In this document: positions 22,109 through 31,319 of the stretch, one piece after another
Layout of the letters: the number at the start of each line of letters is the position of its first letter
How positions within the stretch are numbered: position 1 is the stretch's first letter
Assembly (NCBI GenBank): GCA_903904005.1
Contig: CAIVAR010000114.1
Coordinates: 1 to 43,879 of the forward strand
Direction of reading: 5' to 3'
From: an uncultured Anaeromyxobacter sp.
GTDB taxonomy: Bacteria; Myxococcota; Myxococcia; Myxococcales; Anaeromyxobacteraceae
DNA length: 43,879 nucleotides
The notes under the pieces: generated by a model
Told to the model about the DNA's origin: nothing
Seen by the model: the letters and a program-made list of their open reading frames with translations, nothing else
Databases searched by the model: none
Translations under genes and position numbers: made by a program

Positions 22109-22112
<4 letters not shown>
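21456..22112 (+). CDS. MglA-like small Ras-type GTPase
   Basis: This 218-residue cytosolic GTPase belongs to the bacterial MglA family, which sets front-rear polarity in Myxococcus. The P-loop is GPALSGKT at 19-26, close to the GPGLCGKTTN of M. xanthus MglA. LYTVPGQV (76-83) carries the MglA-type Thr78 in place of the usual switch II Asp, and NKMD at 141-144 is the G4 base-recognition motif. The C-terminus is longer than in MglA and ends with a basic and hydrophobic helix pattern (DLDRALGLARRFALSEKEF). No mglB (GTPase activator) or romR lies nearby. Its stop overlaps the start of a PocR-domain histidine kinase (ATGA), so GTPase and kinase are made together and probably act together. It is probably a paralogue rather than MglA itself. 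Confidence 0.9.
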
Positions 22113-23497
<1,385 letters not shown>

Positions 23498-23503
23498 CCT
23501 CCC

Positions 23504-24487
23504 GTGGCCCGCGCGGGCGAGTTCGAGCTCATCGAGCGCTTCACCCGACCGTTCACCCGGGGAGAAGGGGTCCGGGTCGGGATCGGGGACGACGCCGCGG
23601 TGCTCCGGCCCCCACCCGGGGAGGAGCTCGTCGCCACCGTGGACGCGGTCGTCGCCGGCGTCCACTTCGGGCCCCGCTTCACCCCCGAGGAGATCGGGTG
23701 GAAGTCACTCGCGGTGAACCTCTCCGATCTCGCGGCCATGGGGGCCCGCCCGCTCTGGGCGCTGGTGGCGCTCGCCACCCCGCCCCGCGCCGACGCCGCC
23801 CGGCTCGTCCGCATCGGCCGGGGCATCGCGGCCTGCGCGCGGCGCCACGGGATCGCGGTGGTCGGCGGCAACGTGACCGCCGCCCCGGTCCTCTCGGTCA
23901 CGGTGACGGTGCTCGGCTCGGTCCGGACCGGGAGGGCGCTGCTCCGCTCCGGGGGACGTCCGGGCGACCTGCTCGTGGTGACCGGGACCCTCGGGGACGC
24001 CGCACTCGGGCTCGAGCCCGGTGCCGGACCCGGGCCGCGCGCGCGGCAGCGTCGGCCGCGCCCCCGGCTGGCGCTGGGACGGGGCGCCGTGGGGGTGGCG
24101 ACGGCCGCCATCGACCTCTCCGACGGACTGCTCCAGGACCTGGGGCACCTCTGCAGGGCTTCCGGCCTGGGCGCCCGGCTGGAGGCCGACCGGCTTCCCC
24201 TCACGGCCGCCTACCGGGCCGCGAACCGGGGGAGCGCCACCCCCCTCGAAGGTGCCCTGACCGGGGGCGAGGACTACGAACTGCTGCTCGCGGTGCCCCC
24301 CTCCCGCCTCGGGGCGCTCCGGCGCGCGGCCCGGGAGGCCAGGACCCGGGTGACCGTCGTGGGCGCCCTCGAGGCCCGCCGGGGCGTCCGGGTCGTCCTG
24401 GGGGGTCGACCCCTCCGGACCCGCCGCTCCGGGCACGATCACCTGCAAGGCGGGCACCTTCTTGGACGGGGGCGCGGCCGGGCGTAG
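23504..24487 (+). CDS. thiL: Thiamine-monophosphate kinase
   Basis: This 327-residue cytosolic enzyme phosphorylates thiamine monophosphate to the active cofactor thiamine pyrophosphate. It has the AIRS-type fold with GEFELIERF at the N-terminus, the metal/ATP motif [17 protein letters not shown] (canonical DxxVExxHF), the signature [32 protein letters not shown] and GGEDYELL. The C-terminus is somewhat degenerate: DHLQGG replaces the usual DHF ending, and a Gly/Arg-rich tail follows. The start is GTG at 23504, 6 bases after the kinase stop. The 3' end carries the predicted MCP promoter. Its position among signalling genes appears accidental; no other thi gene is present. Confidence 0.94.
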   Translation: MARAGEFELIERFTRPFTRGEGVRVGIGDDAAVLRPPPGEELVATVDAVVAGVHFGPRFTPEEIGWKSLAVNLSDLAAMGARPLWALVALATPPRADAARLVRIGRGIAACARRHGIAVVGGNVTAAPVLSVTVTVLGSVRTGRALLRSGGRPGDLLVVTGTLGDAALGLEPGAGPGPRARQRRPRPRLALGRGAVGVATAAIDLSDGLLQDLGHLCRASGLGARLEADRLPLTAAYRAANRGSATPLEGALTGGEDYELLLAVPPSRLGALRRAAREARTRVTVVGALEARRGVRVVLGGRPLRTRRSGHDHLQGGHLLGRGRGRA

Positions 24488-24490
24488 GAT
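24462..24490 (+). promoter_or_regulatory. Promoter of the chemosensory operon, inside the 3' end of thiL
   Basis: TTGGAC (24462-24467) and TAGGAT (24485-24490) are 17 bases apart, and the -10 box covers the thiL stop codon. A seven-base ribosome site, GAGGTGA (24511-24517), follows, then a TTG at 24522. Promoter and ribosome site together indicate a new transcription unit for the MCP and che genes. Confidence 0.58.
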
Positions 24491-24521
24491 TCCCCCGTCC
24501 CGATCCACCCGAGGTGAGCCA

Positions 24522-25922
24522 TTGTCGAGGAGCCTGCGCCAGGACCGTCCGTCGAGCCGCCCCCCGGCACATGGGCAGGACGTGCCGCCGCACCTCGTGG
24601 CCCTGCGGGGCCGCTCGCCCGATCGCGACCTCCGCGCGCCGTCGCCGCCCCAGGGACGGAACGTGTCGCTGCAGACGAAGCTCCTCATCTCCTACGTCAT
24701 CCTCGGCATCTTCCTGCTCGCCGCCGTCCCCCTCGTCCAGGAACGGCTCCTGCCCGGCCAGCTCGTCACCGCCGACATCGTCCTCGTCGCCCTCACGCTG
24801 GTGGCGGGCTACGCCCTCTCCACCTCCGTCCTGCGGGTGAACCGGCTGGCCCGGCTGAAGTTCTCCGCCGTCGAGATCAGCGGCGGCGACCTCTCCAAGG
24901 TGGTGGTGTCGGAGGAGCAGCGCGGCTTCCACGACGAGGTCGACGGACTCACCGAGTCGATCCGGACCATGCAGGAGAACCTGCGCGACCTGGTCTCCCG
25001 CATCCAGCGCACCGCCCAGTCGGTGGCCGAGAGCGCCAACGAGCTGCAGACCTCCGCCGAGGAGGTCAACGCCTCCACCGACGAGGTGGCGAGCTCGATG
25101 GCCAAGATCGCCCAGGGCGCCGAGGAGCAGTCGGGGCTGGTGGAGCGAACCTCCAAGGTGATCGGCGACATCGCGGCCTCCATCGAGCGCACCTCCCGCA
25201 GCGCCGAGGAGGCGGCCAAGGCCAGCGCCGACACCTCGTCGGGCGCCACCCAGTCGGGCGAGGCCGCGCGGCTCGCGGCCGAGAAGGTGAAGAAGGTCTT
25301 CGCCCGCATCGAGGTGGCGAGCGAGCAGGTCTTCGCCTTCGGCGAGCGCACCCGGGAGATCACCCAGATCGTCGAGGTCATCACCAGCATCTCCCAGCAG
25401 ACGAACCTGCTCGCGCTCAACGCCACCATCGAGGCCGCCCGCGCCGGGGAGTACGGGCGCGGCTTCGCGGTGGTCGCCGAGGAGGTGCGCAAGCTGGCCG
25501 AGAGCTCGGGGCGGTCCGCCGAGCAGATCTCCGCGGTGGCCGCGGACGTCGCCTCGCGCGCCTCCGGCGTGGTCCAGGCCATGCGCGCCTCGGTGGCCGA
25601 GCTGGGCGAGGGGCGCGAGGACCTGAACGCCATCATGCGCTCGCTCGACGGCATCGCCGGCGCGGCCGCGGCCGGCGCCGACAAGGTGCGGGTCATCTCC
25701 GAGGCCGCCCGCGACCAGCTGCAGGGGTCGGCCGACATGGTGCGCGCCATGGACGACATCTCCGACGTGGCCACCGGCAACGCGACGGCCACCGAGCAGG
25801 TGCGCAAGGTCATCGTCGAGCAGACCGCCTCGGTCTCCCAGATGGCGAGCGCGGCGCAGGAGCTCCTCAACCTCTCCCTCGAGCTCCAGAGCGTCGTCTC
25901 GCGCTTCCGCCTCGACCGGTAG
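24522..25922 (+). CDS. Methyl-accepting chemotaxis protein without a periplasmic sensor domain
   Basis: This protein is 466 residues long from the TTG at 24522. I prefer that start because GAGGTGA sits just upstream, although a GTG at 24663 with AGGGA before it would give a 419-residue protein without the Pro/Arg-rich, probably disordered N-terminus. Two transmembrane helices ([19 protein letters not shown] and [19 protein letters not shown]) are joined by only about 12 residues, so nothing can sense in the periplasm. A HAMP-like region follows (about residues 105-165). Next is a long coiled-coil signalling domain whose hairpin tip contains [26 protein letters not shown] and [10 protein letters not shown]. 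It should control the CheA below through CheW. Glu/Gln pairs are present as possible methylation sites, but no cheR or cheB is in view. Confidence 0.92.
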   Translation: MSRSLRQDRPSSRPPAHGQDVPPHLVALRGRSPDRDLRAPSPPQGRNVSLQTKLLISYVILGIFLLAAVPLVQERLLPGQLVTADIVLVALTLVAGYALSTSVLRVNRLARLKFSAVEISGGDLSKVVVSEEQRGFHDEVDGLTESIRTMQENLRDLVSRIQRTAQSVAESANELQTSAEEVNASTDEVASSMAKIAQGAEEQSGLVERTSKVIGDIAASIERTSRSAEEAAKASADTSSGATQSGEAARLAAEKVKKVFARIEVASEQVFAFGERTREITQIVEVITSISQQTNLLALNATIEAARAGEYGRGFAVVAEEVRKLAESSGRSAEQISAVAADVASRASGVVQAMRASVAELGEGREDLNAIMRSLDGIAGAAAAGADKVRVISEAARDQLQGSADMVRAMDDISDVATGNATATEQVRKVIVEQTASVSQMASAAQELLNLSLELQSVVSRFRLDR

Positions 25923-25925
25923 CCC

Positions 25926-26363
25926 GTGGAGAGGGATCCCCGCCACGTGCTCTTCCGCGCCGGGGGCGAACGGTTCGCCCTGCCGCTCGCCTCGGTGAGC
26001 GTGGTGGTGCCCCCCGATCCCCCCTTTGCCCTCGTCCCGCGCACCGCCCCGCCGGTGATCGGGGCCATGGGGCTCCGCGGGCGGGTGGTGGCGGTGGTGG
26101 AGATGGCGCCCTTGCTCGGGCTGCCCGGGGGGAAGCTCGGCCCCGGGGCCGGACAGGTGATCGTCCTCGAGCGGGAGCGGCGGGCCCTGGGCTTCCTCGT
26201 CGACGGGGTGGTCGGGGTGGAGCCGATCGACCCGCCGGAGCGCCCCGGCGACGGACTCCCGGTGAAGGGGCTCTCCTCGCTGCGCGGTGCCCCGGTGGCC
26301 ATCCTCGACCCGGACGCGCTGGCCGCCGCGGCCGAGCGGCTCTTCCGGGGGCGTGCCGGGTAG
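25926..26363 (+). CDS. cheW: CheW-like chemotaxis coupling protein
   Basis: This 145-residue cytosolic adaptor links the MCP to CheA. The CheW fold is seen in HVLFRAGGERFALPLASVSVVVPP, in GLRGRVVAVVEMAPLLGLP with the family-typical pattern of GR before V-V-x-x-x-x-L, and in VIVLERERRALGFLVDGVVGVE. It is near the usual length. The GTG at 25926 comes 3 bases after the MCP stop, so the two are coupled. An 83-base gap with a possible internal promoter separates it from cheY. Confidence 0.9.
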   Translation: MERDPRHVLFRAGGERFALPLASVSVVVPPDPPFALVPRTAPPVIGAMGLRGRVVAVVEMAPLLGLPGGKLGPGAGQVIVLERERRALGFLVDGVVGVEPIDPPERPGDGLPVKGLSSLRGAPVAILDPDALAAAAERLFRGRAG

Positions 26364-26369
26364 GGTTCC

Positions 26370-26398
26370 TTTCGCCGGACCGGGCCGGGTGGTAACTT
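26370..26398 (+). promoter_or_regulatory. Weak candidate promoter before cheY
   Basis: TTTCGC (26370-26375) and TAACTT (26393-26398) are 17 bases apart in the gap between cheW and cheY. The downstream box is a fair -10; the upstream box is weak. It would allow cheY-cheA to be expressed separately from the receptor. Confidence 0.35.
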
Positions 26399-26446
26399 GG
26401 TCCGAACCCCTTGAAGGACGCTCCCCCACGGGAGACGGGACGGTGC

Positions 26447-26818
26447 ATGCAGAAGAAAGTCCTCATCGTCGACGACGCGGTGTTCATGCGGAACATGATC
26501 CGCGACATCTTCGCGAGCGCCGGCTTCCAGGTCGTGGGCGAGGCCGCCAACGGCCTCGAGGCCGTCGAGAAGTTCCGCGAGCTCCGTCCCGACCTCACCA
26601 CCATGGACATCGTGATGCCGTTCAAGAGCGGCATCGAGGCCACCCGGGAGATCGTGAAGATCGATCCCCGGGCGGTGGTGATCATGTGCAGCGCGCTGGG
26701 GCAGGAGGCCCTGGTGATGGAGGCCATCGAGGCCGGCGCCAGCGACTTCATCGTGAAGCCCTTCAAGCCCGAGGACGTGGTCGCGGTGGTGAAGAAGGTC
26801 CTGGGCGAGGGCTGCTGA
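26447..26818 (+). CDS. cheY: CheY-like single-domain response regulator
   Basis: This 123-residue receiver carries the phosphorylation pocket VDDAVFMRNMIRD, the phosphoacceptor Asp in TTMDIVMPFKSG, the signalling residues CSALGQ, and the conserved Lys in VKPFKPEDV. It has no output domain, so it should act like CheY on a motor or another target after phosphorylation by CheA. I chose the ATG at 26447 (MQKKVLIVDD); an in-frame start at 26411 would add 12 non-conserved residues. cheA follows after 23 bases and cheC, its likely phosphatase, is in the same operon. Confidence 0.95.
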   Translation: MQKKVLIVDDAVFMRNMIRDIFASAGFQVVGEAANGLEAVEKFRELRPDLTTMDIVMPFKSGIEATREIVKIDPRAVVIMCSALGQEALVMEAIEAGASDFIVKPFKPEDVVAVVKKVLGEGC

Positions 26819-26841
26819 TCGGTCGGCCCAGGCGACCCACG

Positions 26842-28800
26842 GTGAACTGGGACCTCTCGAAATACCTGGCGCTCTTCGTCTCCGAGTCGCGCGAGCACCT
26901 CGACGCCTTCTCGGCGGGGCTGGTTCGCCTCGAGAAGGCCGGAGGCGCCGGCGAGGATCCGGCCGCCGGCGTCGACGAGCTCTTCCGGCACGCCCACAGC
27001 CTGAAGGGCATGGCGGCCGCCATGCAGCAGGAGGGCATCGCCCTCGTCGCCCACCGGGCCGAGGACGTGATCGGGGCGATCCGGGCGCGCGGGGAGACGC
27101 CCTCCCCCGAGGTGGTCGACCTCCTCCTCGCCGTCACCGACGCCCTCTCCGAGATGGTGCAGGAGGCCGGTGGAGGCGGGCAGCCCGCCGCGCCCGAGGA
27201 GCTGGCCGGGCGGCTCGACGCCGCGGCCGGCGTGCTGCGGGGTGCCCCGGCGCTCGCCGACGAGGCGCCACTCGCCGCGCCCCCGGCCAGACTTTCCGCC
27301 GCGGAGAAGTCGCCCCCGGTCCCGGCCCGGGGCAGGACCCGCCGCCTCCGGGTGGAGGTCGAGGTCACCGAGTCGAGCCCGGTTCCCGCCGTCCGAGGCT
27401 TCCTCGTCCTCAAGCGGCTGGAGGGATCCGGGCCCGTCGTCTCCTCGATCCCCGCAGCAGAGGAGCTTCGCGCCGGTCGGATGCCCGGGCGGACCCTCGC
27501 CGTGGAGATCGAGACCGACCTGGCGATCCCCGAGGTGGAGCGGACGCTCGCCCAGATCGCCGACCTGGCCCGCATCGAGGTCCGGGAGGTCGAGGAGGCC
27601 GCCCCCGCGCCCGTACCCCCCCGCCCGGAGGGAGCCGGGGAGCCGGCCCGGACCGTGCGCATCCGCGCCGAGATGCTCGACGAGTTCCTCGACGTGTCGG
27701 GGGAGCTCCTGCTCGCCACCGCCCGGTTGCGCGAGCTGGGACGGGCCATGCCCGAGGCCGGTCGCCGCGCCCACGAGGAGGGGGTCGACCGGCTCCAGGC
27801 CATCGCCAAGGATCTGCACGGTCGGGTCATGACGGCGCGCATGACCCCGCTCACCATCCTCACCGACCGCCTCCCCCGGGCGGCGCGCGACCTGGCCCGG
27901 CGCACCGGGAAGCAGGTCGACGTGGTGGTGACCGGGACCGGGATCGAGGTCGACCGGGCGCTGCTCGACGAGATCTCCGACCCGGTCCTCCACCTGCTCC
28001 GCAACGCCGTCGACCACGGGCTCGAGACCGCAGCGGAGCGCATCGCCGCCGGCAAGCGCCCCACCGGGCGGGTCGAGGTGTCGGCGCGCCGGGAGCGCGA
28101 CCGGGTCATCCTCGAGGTCACCGACGACGGCCGCGGGATGGATCCCGACGCCCTGCGCCGCTCGGCGGTGGCTCGCGGGGCCATCGGCGCCGAGGCGGCC
28201 GCCGCCCTTCCCGACCCGGAGGCGCTCCTCCTCTCCTGCCTGCCCGGCGTCTCCACCGCCGGACGGGTCACCGACGTCTCCGGCCGCGGCGTGGGGATGG
28301 ACGCGGTGAAGCGGAGCGTGGAGGCCCTCTCCGGCACCCTCGCCATCCAGAGCACCCGCGGGAAGGGCACCCGCTTCACGCTGCGGCTGCCCCTCACGGT
28401 CGCGATGCAGCCCGTGCTCCTCGTCCGGGTCGGCCAGGAGATCGTGGCCATCCCGGTCTCGAAGGTGTACGGGGCCGCCCAGGCCAGCATGGAGGGGCTC
28501 GACCGGGCCGGCGGGTCCCCCCAGCTCGCCTTCGCCGGCGGCCACGTCCCGGTGCACGACCTCGGGGAGCTCCTCGGGGCGGGGGCTGCGGCGCCCGGGG
28601 TGCGCCGGTCCATCGTCATCACCGAGAGTGACACGGGCCGGGTCGGCCTCGCCGTCGACCAGCTCCTCGGACAGCAGGAGGCCGTGCTGAAGCCGCTCCA
28701 CAGCCCGCTCTCCCTCGTGCCCGGCCTGTCGGCGGTCACGGTGCTCGGGAACGGGCGACCCGTCTTCGTCCTCGACGTCCCCCGGCTGGTGGCGGCCTGA
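26842..28800 (+). CDS. cheA: Chemotaxis histidine kinase CheA
   Basis: This 652-residue kinase has the full P1-P5 layout. The P1 HPt domain has the phosphorylated His52 in HAHSLKGMAAA. A P2-like region spans about 165-255 (RRLRVEVEVTESSP onward) between Pro/Ala linkers. P3 dimerisation starts at about 275 (RTVRIRAEMLDEFLDVSGELLLA). The P4 ATPase domain has LLRNAVDHGLE, DDGRGMD and GRGVGMDAVK. The CheW-like P5 domain begins near MQPVLLVRVGQEIVAIPVS. The GTG at 26842 gives MNWDLSKYLALFVSESREHL, a typical P1 start, and no better upstream start is in frame. The stop overlaps a CTG that begins cheC. Confidence 0.96.
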   Translation: MNWDLSKYLALFVSESREHLDAFSAGLVRLEKAGGAGEDPAAGVDELFRHAHSLKGMAAAMQQEGIALVAHRAEDVIGAIRARGETPSPEVVDLLLAVTDALSEMVQEAGGGGQPAAPEELAGRLDAAAGVLRGAPALADEAPLAAPPARLSAAEKSPPVPARGRTRRLRVEVEVTESSPVPAVRGFLVLKRLEGSGPVVSSIPAAEELRAGRMPGRTLAVEIETDLAIPEVERTLAQIADLARIEVREVEEAAPAPVPPRPEGAGEPARTVRIRAEMLDEFLDVSGELLLATARLRELGRAMPEAGRRAHEEGVDRLQAIAKDLHGRVMTARMTPLTILTDRLPRAARDLARRTGKQVDVVVTGTGIEVDRALLDEISDPVLHLLRNAVDHGLETAAERIAAGKRPTGRVEVSARRERDRVILEVTDDGRGMDPDALRRSAVARGAIGAEAAAALPDPEALLLSCLPGVSTAGRVTDVSGRGVGMDAVKRSVEALSGTLAIQSTRGKGTRFTLRLPLTVAMQPVLLVRVGQEIVAIPVSKVYGAAQASMEGLDRAGGSPQLAFAGGHVPVHDLGELLGAGAAAPGVRRSIVITESDTGRVGLAVDQLLGQQEAVLKPLHSPLSLVPGLSAVTVLGNGRPVFVLDVPRLVAA

Positions 28801-29387
28801 CGGATCGCAGGCTGCGGCGGGGCGAGACCCTGGAGACGCTGCGGCGCCTCGCCTCCGAGGGCGGGCGCGAGGCCGGCGCCGCCATCGGGCGGCTCCTCGC
28901 ACGGCCCACCGAGGTCGACGAGGCCCGCCTCCTCGAGGGGCCGGACCCCGCCGGGATCGTCCGGATGGTGGGGAGGCCCGACCTGGAGCTCGTCGCCATC
29001 GCCATGGACCTGCAGGAGCCGCTCGGGGGGCGCCTCCTCCTCCTCCTCACCGCCGACGAGGCCGAGCAGGTGGCCCAGCGCCTCGTCCCGGAGGCGGCGG
29101 CCGGTTCCCTCGACACGGTGGGGGAGAGCGCGCTCACCGAGATGGGCAACATCGCCGGCTCCTCCTTCGTCTCCGCGCTGGCCGAGCGCATCCGGGCGAG
29201 GCTGCTCCACGGCGTCCCGCGCCTCACCCGCGGCCGCGCGCGCGCCTGCCTCGACGCGCTGGCGCCCGGTGCGGTCGGGCCGGCGCTGGGCGTCCGCTTC
29301 GGGTGGCCGGACCCGGTCGGCACCCTGCTCCTCCTTCCCGACCCGGAGCGCCTGGACGACCTGGCCCGGATCCTGGAGATCCCCTGA
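28797..29387 (+). CDS. cheC: CheC-like CheY-P phosphatase, CTG start, one active-site motif lost
   Basis: Read from the CTG at 28797, the frame encodes 196 residues. They include the CheC N-terminal helix ([26 protein letters not shown]), which lies upstream of the first in-frame ATG (28965) and would otherwise be lost. No in-frame ATG, GTG or TTG precedes 28965. The CTG overlaps the cheA stop as CTGA, mirroring the ATGA/GTGA overlaps used elsewhere here. CheC normally has two ExxN phosphatase motifs: the second is intact as EMGN (Glu115, Asn118), but in the first Glu and Asn are replaced by Arg17 and Ser20. The protein should therefore dephosphorylate CheY through a single site. Its stop shares a base with the larB start. 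Confidence 0.78.
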   Translation: MTDRRLRRGETLETLRRLASEGGREAGAAIGRLLARPTEVDEARLLEGPDPAGIVRMVGRPDLELVAIAMDLQEPLGGRLLLLLTADEAEQVAQRLVPEAAAGSLDTVGESALTEMGNIAGSSFVSALAERIRARLLHGVPRLTRGRARACLDALAPGAVGPALGVRFGWPDPVGTLLLLPDPERLDDLARILEIP

Positions 29388-30130
29388 TGGACGAGAAGGA
29401 GCTGCGGCGGCTGCTCGGGCGCCTTCGCCGGGGCGACACCGGCATCGACGACGTCGTGGGGGCGCTCAAGGGCGCGCCCTACGAGGAGGTGGGGGGCTAC
29501 GCCGCCATCGACCACCACCGGATGCTCCGGGTGGGCATGCCCGAGGTGGTGCTGGCCGAGCGGAAGACGGCCGCCCAGGTGGCGGCCATCGCCCGCAAGC
29601 TCGCGGCGCGGGGCCCGCTCCTCGTCACCCGGCTCGCACCCGGCAAGGCGGCACCGGCGCGCCGTGCGGTGCGGGGCTCCCGGTACGATCCGGTCTCGCG
29701 CACCCTGTCGCGCGGGCGGATGGAGCTGCCGGTGCGCGGACCGGTGGCGATCTGCTGCGCCGGCACGAGCGACGTCCCGGTCTGCGAGGAGGCGGCGGTG
29801 ACGCTCGACGTGATGGGCGTCCCGGTGCTGCGGATCTACGACGTCGGCGTGGCCGGGCTGCACCGGCTGCTGGCCCGGCGCGGCGACCTCGACAGCGCCG
29901 TGGCGGTGATCGTGGCCGCCGGCATGGAGGGCGCCCTGCCCAGCGTGGTCGGCGGGCTCGTGGGAAAGCCCGTGATCGGGCTGCCCACCTCGGTCGGCTA
30001 CGGCGCCAGCCTGGGCGGGCTCGCGCCGCTCTTCACCATGCTCAACTCCTGCGCGCCCAACGTGACGGTGGTGAACGTGGACAATGGATTCGGCGCCGGC
30101 TTCGTGGCCGGGCTCATCGCCCGGAAGTAG
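29387..30130 (+). CDS. larB: Nickel-pincer cofactor biosynthesis protein LarB
   Basis: This 247-residue cytosolic enzyme carboxylates and hydrolyses nicotinic acid adenine dinucleotide, the first step to the nickel-pincer nucleotide cofactor of lactate racemase and related enzymes. The N-terminal helical part includes [21 protein letters not shown]. The PurE-like C-terminal domain has [57 protein letters not shown] and [19 protein letters not shown]. The ATG at 29387 shares a base with the cheC stop (TGATG). larC follows after 11 bases. The sulfur-inserting larE and the racemase larA are not in the window. Confidence 0.95.
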   Translation: MDEKELRRLLGRLRRGDTGIDDVVGALKGAPYEEVGGYAAIDHHRMLRVGMPEVVLAERKTAAQVAAIARKLAARGPLLVTRLAPGKAAPARRAVRGSRYDPVSRTLSRGRMELPVRGPVAICCAGTSDVPVCEEAAVTLDVMGVPVLRIYDVGVAGLHRLLARRGDLDSAVAVIVAAGMEGALPSVVGGLVGKPVIGLPTSVGYGASLGGLAPLFTMLNSCAPNVTVVNVDNGFGAGFVAGLIARK

Positions 30131-30141
30131 GTAAGGGGACG

Positions 30142-31314
30142 ATGGCGAAGATCCTCCTCGTCGAGCCGGTCGGCGGGATCGCGGGCGACATGTTCGTCGC
30201 CGCGGCCCTCGACCTGGGCGTCCCGCGCGCCGCGCTCGACGAGGCGCTCGCCGGGCTTCGCCTGCCGGGCTTCCGTCTCGTCGCCACGCCGGCCGAAGCG
30301 GGCGGGATCCGCGGCACCCATGTCGAGGTGTGGGTGGACGGGCCCCAGGCGGAGGGGCGCGGGCTCTCCGAGATCCTCTCCATCGTCGACGGCAGCACCC
30401 TCCCTCCCAGGGCCCGGGCCGCCGCGCGGGCCGTCTTCGAGCGGATCGGTCGGGCCGAGGCGCGCGTGCACGGCGTTCCGGTCGAGCGGATCCACTTCCA
30501 CGAGGTCGGGGCCGTCGACTCGATCGTCGACGTCTGCGCCGCCGCCGCGGTGCTCGACATCCTGGGCTGGCCGCGCGTCCTCTGCGCGCCGCCCGAGCTG
30601 GGGCAGGGCTTCGTGAACACCGCGCACGGGCGGCTCCCGGTCCCGCCTCCGGCGGTGGTCGAGATCCTGAAGGGGGTTCCGGTGAGGGCGGGCGGGGCGC
30701 AGGGGGAGGCGGTGACGCCCACCGGCGCCGCCATCCTCGCCGTGCTGGCGGAGGTGGCCGACCCGTCCACCTTCCCGGCCTTCGCTGCCGAGCGCGTGGG
30801 CTGCGGGATCGGAACGGCCCGGTGGAGCGACCGCCCCAACGTCCTGCGCCTGACCCTCGGCGAGGAGGTCCGGCGCGGCGGGCTCTGGGTGGTGGAGGCC
30901 AACCTCGACGACTGCCCCGGCCAGCTCGTGGCCCGGGCCATCGAGGCGGCGCTCGCCGCCGGGGCGCGGGATGCCTGGGCCGCGCCGCTCACCATGAAGA
31001 AGGGGCGCCCGGGCTTCCTCCTCGGCGCGCTCGCCGACGGGGACCGGCGCGAGGCGGTGGCCCGGGTCCTCCTCGACGAGACCACCACGCTGGGCGTGCG
31101 ACTTCACCCGGTCGAGCGCATCGAGCTGGGCCGGGAACTCGTTCCGGTCGCGACGCCCTACGGGGAGGTCCGGGTGAAGGTGGCGCTCCGCGAGGGGACG
31201 GCCGTGGGTGCCCACCCCGAGTACGACGACTGCCTGGCCCGGGCCCGCGAGCACGGTGTCCCGGTGCGGGAGGTGCTCGCCGCGGCGCTCACCGCATTCC
31301 GCTCCGGAGGTTGA
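30142..31314 (+). CDS. larC: Nickel insertion protein LarC (single uninterrupted frame)
   Basis: This 390-residue protein inserts nickel into the pincer cofactor in a CTP-dependent reaction. The N-terminal domain reads [23 protein letters not shown], with [15 protein letters not shown] rich in possible metal ligands, then [10 protein letters not shown]. The C-terminal part has [20 protein letters not shown] and the signature [10 protein letters not shown]. In Lactobacillus plantarum larC is two frames joined by ribosomal frameshifting; here it is a single frame without interruption. The ATG at 30142 is preceded by AAGGGGA. It is cotranscribed with larB and is followed after 5 bases by a histidine kinase. 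Confidence 0.95.
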   Translation: MAKILLVEPVGGIAGDMFVAAALDLGVPRAALDEALAGLRLPGFRLVATPAEAGGIRGTHVEVWVDGPQAEGRGLSEILSIVDGSTLPPRARAAARAVFERIGRAEARVHGVPVERIHFHEVGAVDSIVDVCAAAAVLDILGWPRVLCAPPELGQGFVNTAHGRLPVPPPAVVEILKGVPVRAGGAQGEAVTPTGAAILAVLAEVADPSTFPAFAAERVGCGIGTARWSDRPNVLRLTLGEEVRRGGLWVVEANLDDCPGQLVARAIEAALAAGARDAWAAPLTMKKGRPGFLLGALADGDRREAVARVLLDETTTLGVRLHPVERIELGRELVPVATPYGEVRVKVALREGTAVGAHPEYDDCLARAREHGVPVREVLAAALTAFRSGG

Positions 31315-31319
31315 GGCGC

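Noticed and set aside
28965-29387. ATG 28965 as the cheC start
   Set aside because: It would remove the conserved CheC N-terminal helix and leave 168 bases after cheA unexplained, although the frame there is open and CheC-like.
30142-31314. Programmed frameshift in larC as in Lactobacillus
   Set aside because: Both halves of LarC are in the same uninterrupted frame with the usual motifs.
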